This document shows, in pieces, positions 1 to 5,125 of a stretch of DNA of 9,319 nucleotides. The translations under genes were made by a program, and so were the position numbers. The stretch lies in NCBI GenBank assembly GCA_002359655.1, contig DENL01000036.1:1-9319 (forward strand), given 5' to 3'. Below the pieces are notes generated by a model. It was not told the DNA's origin. It saw only the letters and a list, made by a program, of their open reading frames with translations, and did no database searches. Source of the DNA: Rickettsiales bacterium UBA2645. Lineage in GTDB: Bacteria > Pseudomonadota > Alphaproteobacteria > Rickettsiales > UBA1997. Positions within the stretch are counted from its first letter, which is position 1. The number at the start of each line of letters is the position of its first letter.

Positions 1-14
1 GGCTTATCCCGAAT

Positions 15-185
15 TCACGTTTTTAGCTTCTTTAATCCCTCTTTAGTTCTCGCCCCTGTTGATTTTCTGCCGTGCAATCGACATCTGCCATTTTTCATTG
101 CGGGAGCTTGGCAAAGAATTTTACTCCTCTTGGTGGTGGCTAAGCATTTCTTAGCGTTATTGATGTTAAATCTAGCGTGAGTCAT
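15..185 (-). CDS. HGGxSTG-type small phage/element protein, 56 aa
   Basis: This small gene was found by reading the minus strand by hand. The protein starts MTHARFNINNAKKC and continues with a Cys at about residue 25, the block NGRCRLHG at 32-39, then KSTGARTKEGL at 41-51, and ends at TGA. The layout (MTH start, CxxxT...C pair, NGRCRxHG, STGxRTxEG) is that of the short HGGxSTG domain proteins common in prophages and integrative elements. Their biochemical role is not established, and I do not assign one. The cysteines and histidine could bind metal, which is inference. Two oddities stand out: the usual HGG is HGR here, and the protein stops right after the motif, whereas many relatives carry a further basic tail. 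The start ATG fits the family N-terminus, but I see no clear Shine-Dalgarno sequence. It lies downstream of the RepA-like gene on the same strand, after a 230-bp spacer. Confidence 0.8.
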   Translation of the reverse strand: MTHARFNINNAKKCLATTKRSKILCQAPAMKNGRCRLHGRKSTGARTKEGLKKLKT

Positions 186-415
186 TGTTGAGATTGGTTA
201 AATTGTTGTGGTGAATTTGGGATTTGATTTAAGGGTTAGAGTAAAAAATTGGAAAAAAATCTCTACCCTAAAAGTGCTTTGTGTGCATGGGGTGGTTCGT
301 CTATTTTTCGAAATAGGGGGGTGGGTATGGCATTAGAAAGCTTTTGTTAGCAGGATGAAGACTGTTTGATTCGCTGTCTCATTTGTTAAGGGACGAGACA
401 GCGAGACAAAATTAA
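186..415. other. Spacer with three inverted repeats between RepA-like and HGGxSTG genes
   Basis: I find no gene in this stretch. It holds three hairpin-forming sequences. CGCTGTCTC at 372-380 pairs perfectly with GAGACAGCG at 395-403. CTATTT at 301-306 pairs with AAATAG at 311-316 around a TTCG loop and is followed by a G run. AAGGGTTAGAG at 231-241 pairs with CTCTACCCT at 261-269 with one bulged base and an A/T-rich loop. None has a proper U tract on the minus strand, so they are poor intrinsic terminators. They could be operators, an RNA leader for the small downstream gene, or part of a replication origin served by the RepA-like ATPase; the sequence does not decide. Confidence 0.5.
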
Positions 416-1405
416 TTAAGTTTTATCCTTTTGTTTGTTGATAATTCGGTAAACTTTTGAGCGATGAATTCCCATCTTGTCAGCAATATCACGCTGACTC
501 AGGCCATCACTAGACAACTCTAAAACCTTCTTCATCTCCAAGTCTTCAAGCTCAGAAATTACCCAGTTTGCTTTGCCTTCACTCAACTCAAGCCTAACCT
601 CAAAAGCTTCAGCCTCCTCACCAGCAAAGCCACGCGATTTTTCAAAATGAATTTCAAATCTCGCACCTTGCTTGCTGTCATAGTCGGATGGATGTTTCAG
701 ATTTATCACTGTGTCCAAAATATCTTCCTTCTTTGACGTGCCGCGTTGCTCGTTATTTTTACCAGCGTGATGAATAAAAATGACTGATTTCTTCATTGAG
801 CGAAGTCGCAAAGCCCAGTTAGCTATTGGATCCCAACTTGCAGCTTCGTTTTCTTTTCCGTGACTGGTGAGTGTTGAAAGATTATCAACAATGATGACAT
901 CAGCATTTTGAATGTGAGGTTCTAAAGCTGCTTGCCCTTCTTCTGTTGCCAGATTTGGCATCATGCCATTGATTTGCGCATCGCGAGTGATGATTGAAAG
1001 ATTACTGTTTTCGACAGAATCAACCATCAAAGTTTTAAGCCTTTCTTGCATTGCGTTTGCAGGCATTTCGCCGTCGATGTAGAGAACTCGCCACTTCTTA
1101 TCAATCTTCCACTTGTCACCAAATAAGCTTGCACCACTAGCAATTTTGCAGGCCAAAGACAAAGCGAAGTAAGTTTTGCCAACTCCTCTTTTAGCATAAA
1201 TCATAACCAAACCCTGCTTTGGTAAGCAGGGCTGGATGATAAATTCTCTTGGCGGCAATTTCTTTGACAGAAAGTCGTTGATGCCAACGGCGATTATTTT
1301 AGATTTTCGATAATCTTCAATGTTATTGAAACCAAGATCTAAAGCCTCCTCAGCTTCTGCGATATGTTCATCAAATGTTGTTGGGATTTTGTTATAAGGA
1401 GTCAT
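416..1405 (-). CDS. RepA-like AAA/RecA-fold ATPase with C-terminal HTH
   Basis: This 329-residue protein has a RecA-type P-loop ATPase core. Walker A is AKRGVGKT at residues 71-78, an acidic strand with DGEMP lies at 111-115, Walker B is DVIIVDN at 169-175, and HHAGKNNEQRGTS at 212-224 resembles the arginine/sensor region of RepA hexameric helicases. The C-terminus (about 301-323, GLSQRDIADKMG onward) is a helix-turn-helix. This fits the RepA-like replication helicases carried by plasmids and integrative elements, which unwind DNA at an origin; helicase activity is inferred from family. The start ATG has a strong ribosome site (AAGGAGGG, about 6 nt upstream) inside the end of the AlpA-type gene, which it overlaps by 14 bp, so the two are probably translationally coupled. 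No primase domain is visible in the protein. Confidence 0.82.
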   Translation of the reverse strand: MTPYNKIPTTFDEHIAEAEEALDLGFNNIEDYRKSKIIAVGINDFLSKKLPPREFIIQPCLPKQGLVMIYAKRGVGKTYFALSLACKIASGASLFGDKWKIDKKWRVLYIDGEMPANAMQERLKTLMVDSVENSNLSIITRDAQINGMMPNLATEEGQAALEPHIQNADVIIVDNLSTLTSHGKENEAASWDPIANWALRLRSMKKSVIFIHHAGKNNEQRGTSKKEDILDTVINLKHPSDYDSKQGARFEIHFEKSRGFAGEEAEAFEVRLELSEGKANWVISELEDLEMKKVLELSSDGLSQRDIADKMGIHRSKVYRIINKQKDKT

Positions 1406-1619
1406 TGTTCAGCCCTCCTTTTTTAAATCCTTCTACCAAAGATTTTATATCTTTAGATCTCCAAGCCGTAGACCTTAAACCTATTTTTATAGGTTGCGGG
1501 AAGCGACCTTTTTTTACGCCATCCCACCAAGTTGATTTTCCAACTGGGATGATTTTTAGAACTTCTTTAATTCTAAGAAGTCCTATTTCTGACAAGTGGT
1601 TATTGTCGTTTGTAGACAT
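1392..1619 (-). CDS. AlpA-family DNA-binding regulator / excisionase-like
   Basis: This 75-residue protein carries the compact winged-helix fold of AlpA/MerR-like phage regulators. RIKEVLKIIPVGKSTWW at about 16-32 is the DNA-binding helix pair, followed by KKGRFPQPIKIG at 36-47 (the GxFPxPxKIG signature), then STAWRSKDIKSLVEG at 50-64. In P4-like satellites and related islands such proteins regulate integrase or act as excision factors. That role is known for the family and inferred here. The stop codon lies within the first codons of the downstream RepA-like gene, whose ribosome site is inside this gene's last codons. No convincing Shine-Dalgarno sequence precedes its own ATG, so a short or leaderless transcript is possible. 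Confidence 0.85.
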   Translation of the reverse strand: MSTNDNNHLSEIGLLRIKEVLKIIPVGKSTWWDGVKKGRFPQPIKIGLRSTAWRSKDIKSLVEGFKKGGLNNDSL

Positions 1620-1741
1620 GTTTAAATTATTTTTAGTTAACAGAAACCATTTGTCTCTGTTTGACTAATATAATTCAAACTAGCCCTCTATCATCCATTG
1701 GTATAACTTGGCATTTTTTTGATGAAGTTAGACGACTAAAA

Positions 1742-2566
1742 CTAACAAGATTTTCTGACATCTAAAATTAGATCTTTCCAAGTGCTGGATAGATCATCGA
1801 TTGTTGATTTTCCTATTCCTAAGCCTTTATACTCTCTAAAAGCTTCTATTGGCTTTATTACCAAATAAAAAAACTGCTTAAAGTCTTTGTTATATCCAAA
1901 CTCGTTCTTGCTATAAAATTCATAAAATTTTTTCAGGCGGTAAATAAATCGGCGTCGCTCTGTTTTTTTGTCTGGCCCACCTTTTTTATTATTTTTGATG
2001 CTCAAATGCAGAACAATTTCTAGTTCTGTAATGTTTCTGATTAAAGAGTCTCTGCAAACATTTCTGAAAAAATTGAGTGAGTTATCCGCGTTAAAATTTT
2101 CTGAAGAAAGGTCGTCAAAATAATCATAAGAATTATAGTTCTTTATCTTGGCCAGATCTTTGACCAAAGAAGATTTATCGCTTTGTTGCTGCTTTATAAT
2201 TTTATGATAAGTCTGGTCTATTTCATCCACTACTTGTTGGTAATCTTTTTCAATCTGAAACAAAATCTTTTTGAATTTTTGAATAGATTTTACCAAGTCA
2301 TTTTTGATCTTGGTTTGATTGCTATTTTTTAAGTTCTTCTCTTTTCCGGATAAGATAAATTGATATTTCAGCGAGCATAAAAGCTCAGAAACAATTTCTT
2401 CTAGTTTCTGAAAATCGACCTCATCTTTTTTTAAGCCTAAAGATTTTGTTATCGCTAGTTTTTCTTTCTCATTGTAAGAATAGCCATATTTGGTTAGTTC
2501 ACCTGTGAAGAAGCAGTTTGCTTCATTGAGCCTTTTTAGTTCTGTTTTATCTATTTTTTTGCTCAT
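1742..2566 (-). CDS. Unrecognised 274-aa protein coupled to DUF2971 gene
   Basis: I do not recognise the whole protein. It is Lys-rich and predicted mostly helical, with no signal peptide or membrane segment. Residues 55-140 look like long amphipathic helices or coiled coil (for example LVKSIQKFKKILFQIEKDY at 91-109). The C-terminal part starts with GGPDKKTERRRFIYRLKKFY at 196-215, then FGYNKDFKQFFYLVIKPIEAF at 223-243. That basic (G)xPxxxx..fi..l..fy plus G...gpF..fv.pi pattern resembles, from memory, a short C-terminal module in many uncharacterised prophage proteins; the match is weak. The start codon overlaps the stop of the DUF2971 gene by 4 bp (ATGA), with AGGTGG about 8 nt upstream, so the pair is translationally coupled. 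A defence or toxin-antitoxin-like role is speculation from context. Confidence 0.75.
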   Translation of the reverse strand: MSKKIDKTELKRLNEANCFFTGELTKYGYSYNEKEKLAITKSLGLKKDEVDFQKLEEIVSELLCSLKYQFILSGKEKNLKNSNQTKIKNDLVKSIQKFKKILFQIEKDYQQVVDEIDQTYHKIIKQQQSDKSSLVKDLAKIKNYNSYDYFDDLSSENFNADNSLNFFRNVCRDSLIRNITELEIVLHLSIKNNKKGGPDKKTERRRFIYRLKKFYEFYSKNEFGYNKDFKQFFYLVIKPIEAFREYKGLGIGKSTIDDLSSTWKDLILDVRKSC

Positions 2567-3357
2567 TCTTCACCACCTACTTTTACATGGCGTCCAAATT
2601 GATATTTTGGATTATTGCTTATCACTTTTTGATAAAAAGAAAGTTTGGAAAGACTTGATATTCTGAGCTTCGATTCCATTTGGTACTTCTCTAATAATTT
2701 TCTCGTGGTGGAAATATAGTGATCTGAAGCTAGAGGGTTAATCACTATATCGTTTATTAGGTGATCTAGGTTTACTTTTATGTCCAACCCGTACTCGCTA
2801 ATCGTAAAATTAAATTCTGACATCGCTAATGCCCTCACTTCTTTTTCGTGTTCGTAACTGATATTTTTTATCATGAATGGCCGCAAAGTATTGGGTAATG
2901 GCTCACTTGTTCTTACTAAGCTGTCTTTGACATGATCCACATATTTTACTTTCCCAACTCCGAATAATCCTATACCATCAAGGGTTTGAGAATCCTTTAG
3001 CGAGTTATCTAACTGTTCGTAGGTGCTTGTGATTGCAAGACCTTCATGGTTTGAGTATAATTTCCACATTGCTACTGATTCGTACTCATTTTTAATCCAA
3101 CAGCAGGCTGCAATTTGATTTTGCTTAACGAATTCCGTGTAAGAAGGAATATTTGCACCTTTCAATTTATTTAATTGTTTTAGGTCTTCTAGTGGCCACA
3201 CCCCTTCAAAGTGATCATCAAACTTATCAATTCTAGTAAAGTGCAGGCTTCGTGATTCTAAAAGAGAGATCAATTTAGATAGGCTTAAATAGCGCCATAA
3301 TTTTGCATTTCCAAGAGGACGATCTGCAAATATTTCATGAATGATTTCGTTGGTCAT
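2563..3357 (-). CDS. DUF2971 family protein
   Basis: This 264-residue protein matches the DUF2971 pattern along its length. LWRYLSLSKLISLLESRSL at 20-38 leads to the FDDHFEG motif at 46-52. CCWIKNEYESVAMWKLYSNH at 85-104 matches the family's S/CW...mW..Y..h.G segment, followed by GLAITS. YEHEKEVRAL at 168-177 matches the K..Y..E.E.R segment, and INPLASDHY at 206-214 matches the family's late motif. The function of the family is not established; members are common on mobile islands, often beside defence genes. The gene overlaps the integrase stop by 4 bp (ATGA) and its ribosome site GGAGGT lies in the last integrase codons, so it is translated from the integrase mRNA. The next gene overlaps it the same way. 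I infer a cytoplasmic accessory protein. Confidence 0.83.
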   Translation of the reverse strand: MTNEIIHEIFADRPLGNAKLWRYLSLSKLISLLESRSLHFTRIDKFDDHFEGVWPLEDLKQLNKLKGANIPSYTEFVKQNQIAACCWIKNEYESVAMWKLYSNHEGLAITSTYEQLDNSLKDSQTLDGIGLFGVGKVKYVDHVKDSLVRTSEPLPNTLRPFMIKNISYEHEKEVRALAMSEFNFTISEYGLDIKVNLDHLINDIVINPLASDHYISTTRKLLEKYQMESKLRISSLSKLSFYQKVISNNPKYQFGRHVKVGGEE

Positions 3358-4535
3358 TTTTTACCTCCAAGCTTATCCAAATAATCCGCCCACCATTGCA
3401 TCATTTTTTTGCGCTCCGGCAAATATTGTGCGTGGTTGTAGCTGGCGCGGACTTTGTTTCTTTCGCCGTGAGCGAGTTGGCGTTCGATCACATCAGAGTT
3501 AAAATTATTTTCGTTTAGGATTGTTGAAGCTGTGCCGCGAAAGCCGTGTACTGTGGCGCGGGAGCGATAGCCTAAGCGATACATGGTATAAAGTAGGGTA
3601 TTTTCGCTGATGCATTTATTTGGGTTGATGTGGCTTGGTATAACGAAATTTTCGTTGAAGTGTAGGGTTCTGATTTCCTTCAAAATTTTAATTGCCTGCT
3701 TTGATAGTGGCACAATGTGCTTTTCTTTCATCTTCATGCGCTCTGCGGGGATGTGCCATTCCTTAGTTTCAAAATTGATTTCTTGCCATTGTGCGCCGCG
3801 CAATTCTCCTGTGCGTACAAAAGTTAAAATCAGTAATTTCATGGCTAATTTTGTTTGAAGCTCGCCATCGTAATTTTCTAATTTTTCTAAAAATTCTGGC
3901 AGTTCACTTTCCTTCAAACGCGAATAGTTAGTTTGTTTTCTGGTGATTAAAGCGCCTCTTAAATTTGCGGCGACATCATTTTCTGCCTTACCAATCATAA
4001 TAGCATATCTGAAAATTTGGCTGCTGGTTTGAAGTGCGCGATGTGCGATGTCGATTGCGCCGCGCTTTTCAATTTTTTGAATTGTGGCAAGTAATTCTGG
4101 AGTTGTGATTTGAGTGATTGGGCGAGATCCGATGTGCGGAAAAATATCTGCTTCAAGTCTTCTAATCACATAATCGCTGTGCCTTGTCGTTAGGCTGTCG
4201 CCTTTCTTTTTATGCCATTCGCGGGCGATTGCTTCAAAAGTATTTTGACTATTAATTGAGTTGGTAAGTTTCGCCAATTTCTTTTCTTGCGAAGGATCAA
4301 GGCCATCTTGAATTTTTCTGCGCGCTTCGTCTCTTTTATCGCGTGCCTGTTTCAGCGATACTTCGGGATAAACTCCAAGCGAGAGCAATTTTTCTTTACC
4401 ATCAATTCGATATTTCACCTGCCAATATTTGCTGCCGTTTTCGTGAACTAAAAGAAACAGACCTTTTTCATCTGAAAGTTTGTAACGCTTGTCTTTTAGC
4501 TTGGCGTTTTTGGCAATAATATCAGTAAGTGGCAT
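3354..4535 (-). CDS. int: P4-type tyrosine integrase
   Basis: This 393-residue site-specific recombinase has the three-part P4/DUF4102 architecture. The N-terminal arm-binding domain is about 1-85 (LTDIIAKNAKLKDKRYKLSD, then LGVYPEVSLKQAR), the SAM-like core-binding domain about 97-190, and the catalytic domain about 205-385. Visible active-site residues are R241 in VRTGELRG, K268 in RMKMKEKH, H330 and R333 in HGFR, H356 in LAHGE and the nucleophile Y366 in ASYNHAQYL, so it appears intact. The start is set by the family N-terminus, though no Shine-Dalgarno sequence precedes it. The gene begins 187 bp from the 3' end of tRNA-Ser and reads away from it, the normal layout for an element integrated into a tRNA 3' end. 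It overlaps the DUF2971 gene by 4 bp, so integrase and cargo seem co-expressed. Confidence 0.95.
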   Translation of the reverse strand: MPLTDIIAKNAKLKDKRYKLSDEKGLFLLVHENGSKYWQVKYRIDGKEKLLSLGVYPEVSLKQARDKRDEARRKIQDGLDPSQEKKLAKLTNSINSQNTFEAIAREWHKKKGDSLTTRHSDYVIRRLEADIFPHIGSRPITQITTPELLATIQKIEKRGAIDIAHRALQTSSQIFRYAIMIGKAENDVAANLRGALITRKQTNYSRLKESELPEFLEKLENYDGELQTKLAMKLLILTFVRTGELRGAQWQEINFETKEWHIPAERMKMKEKHIVPLSKQAIKILKEIRTLHFNENFVIPSHINPNKCISENTLLYTMYRLGYRSRATVHGFRGTASTILNENNFNSDVIERQLAHGERNKVRASYNHAQYLPERKKMMQWWADYLDKLGGKK

Positions 4536-4721
4536 TGGGGGTAAAGATTTTTTGACTTTGTTGATTTTGGAAAATTTATCCCCAAATTCACCCCCAAAAT
4601 TATCTGGATGTCAAGAAATTTCTTTGGACAATTTTGGACTAGATTTTGGCTTAAAACCTTGAAACACCTGCCTCGAAGAAGATCTTCTTGGACTTTATTG
4701 GATCTCTTTAAACTAGGGCTT
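4536..4721 (-). promoter_or_regulatory. Integrase leader / attachment-arm region
   Basis: The region between tRNA-Ser and integrase holds several repeated signals. TTGGAC occurs at 4624-4629, 4634-4639 and 4688-4693, with TTGGAT at 4698-4703; these could be integrase arm sites. AAGAAGATCTTCTT at 4676-4689 is a perfect palindrome. CCCCAAATT at 4580-4588 recurs as CCCCAAAATT at 4592-4601. TTGGGGGT at 4535-4542 is the exact complement of ACCCCCAA at 4590-4597, so in the mRNA the bases just before the start codon can pair with an upstream G run. A perfect -35 (TTGACA on the minus strand, 4609-4614) has only a weak -10 (GTGAAT, 17-bp spacing), so the promoter call is tentative. Confidence 0.4.
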
Positions 4722-4760
4722 TGGCGGAGAGGAAGGGATTCGAACCCTTGATACAGTTTT
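4722..4760. other. Probable attachment-site half within the tRNA-Ser 3' end
   Basis: P4-type integrases normally recombine within the 3' part of a tRNA gene and carry a copy of it. The integrase begins beyond this 3' end and reads away from it, so the junction should lie in the T-arm/acceptor segment here. The exact core cannot be fixed because I find no second copy of this segment elsewhere in the window; the partner site should lie left of position 1. Confidence 0.4.
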
Positions 4761-4813
4761 ACCCGTATACCTTCTTAGCAGGAAGGTGCCTTCAGCCTCT
4801 CGGCCACCTCTCC
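4722..4813 (-). tRNA. tRNA-Ser(GCU), CCA encoded
   Basis: Read on the minus strand this is a complete class II tRNA of 92 nt. The acceptor stem GGAGAGG (4813-4807) pairs with CCTCTCC, followed by discriminator G and a genomically encoded CCA ending at 4722. The anticodon stem CCTTC/GAAGG encloses the loop CTGCTAA, giving anticodon GCT (4777-4779), which reads AGC/AGU serine codons. A long variable arm (around 4750-4768) and the T loop GGTTCGAATCC confirm a serine tRNA. Its 3' end faces the integrase gene and is intact, so the insertion has preserved or rebuilt it. On its 5' side repeat copy 1 begins within about 6 nt of the mature end. Confidence 0.97.
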
Positions 4814-4818
4814 AAAAT

Positions 4819-4929
4819 TAATTAGTCCTTTATCCCTTCGGGATACGGAAACGCGACACGAGTCGTGCCCCGCGCCCCGCCTTGCGGGGAACCCCATCCC
4901 GTATGTCACGGGACATACGGGACTAATTA
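4819..4929. repeat. Palindromic multi-hairpin repeat, copy 1
   Basis: This GC-rich element lies in an AT-rich region. Its core (about 4829-4922) is nearly identical to copy 2 at 7813-7906. Four stem-loops follow one another: TATCCC/GGGATA at 4831-4845, CGAC/GTCG at 4854-4865, CCCCGC/GCGGGG at 4875-4889, and a 10-bp CCCGTATGTC/GACATACGGG at 4898-4921. An outer perfect 10-bp inverted repeat, TAATTAGTCC at 4819-4828 and GGACTAATTA at 4920-4929, closes the whole. Compared with copy 2 it has a 7-nt insertion between the second and third arms. It resembles the palindromic elements known from Rickettsia in size and style; I cannot say it belongs to them. It sits directly 5' of tRNA-Ser. Confidence 0.85.
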
Positions 4930-4931
4930 TA
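4926..4931 (-). promoter_or_regulatory. Candidate -10 box for tRNA-Ser
   Basis: A perfect TATAAT reads toward the tRNA on the minus strand and overlaps the outer inverted repeat of copy 1. No good -35 lies 16-18 bp upstream. If it is used, the whole repeat is transcribed in the tRNA 5' leader and must be removed by RNase P. Confidence 0.3.
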
Positions 4932-4984
4932 ACTGTTAAACTCTGAGACTCGCTTTCCCTAGTGCCCTTAGCTGCATTTTGCGC

Positions 4985-5109
4985 TAGCTTATGGCGCAGA
5001 TTTTCGTGCAAAATAAAATGTCTTCAAGGCCAAGATCTGCCAGAAATATAACATTATTTTTGTAGGAAATTAACTCGGGAATAGGGCGTTCAAACTAAAG
5101 AGGGATTAA
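4985..5109 (+). pseudogene. Possible decayed HGGxSTG gene fragment
   Basis: The plus strand here has no intact frame, but it shares a 17-bp exact match (5093-5109) with the coding strand of the 56-aa HGGxSTG gene (positions 32-48 on the other strand), over the codons for TKEGL. Upstream in the same frame, 5061-5108 reads CRKLTRE-stop-GVQTKEGL, which aligns with CRLHGRKSTGARTKEGL. A shifted frame just before it reads KICQ (against KILCQ). I infer a frameshifted relic of a second gene of this family. The similarity outside the 17 bp is weak and could be chance. Apart from this and repeat copy 1, I see nothing coding between tRNA-Ser and yceI. Confidence 0.35.
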
Positions 5110-5125
5110 TTTTTTGCAACCGAAA

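Noticed and set aside
1..180. Plus-strand frame 1 open from the window start to a TGA at 178-180
   Set aside because: It has no start in view and no recognisable protein, and the minus strand here encodes a clear HGGxSTG-family protein.
327..351. Seven-codon plus-strand ORF after a G-rich tract
   Set aside because: Too short to support; the G-rich tract is next to a hairpin and mimics a ribosome site by chance.
372..403. 9-bp inverted repeat as a terminator of the RepA-like gene
   Set aside because: No U tract follows it on the minus strand, so it is described only as an inverted repeat.
1375..1668. Plus-strand open frame of 97 codons opposite the AlpA-type gene
   Set aside because: It is antisense to a clear family member and has no recognisable features. 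The other plus-strand frames (3610-3858, 5114-5326, 5349-5834, 6059-6247, 6625-6834, 8319-8513) were rejected for the same reason.
4775..5011. 78-residue open frame on the minus strand ending in NFGEVAERLKAPSC
   Set aside because: Its C-terminus is tRNA-Ser read as protein and its middle is repeat copy 1. It is not a gene.
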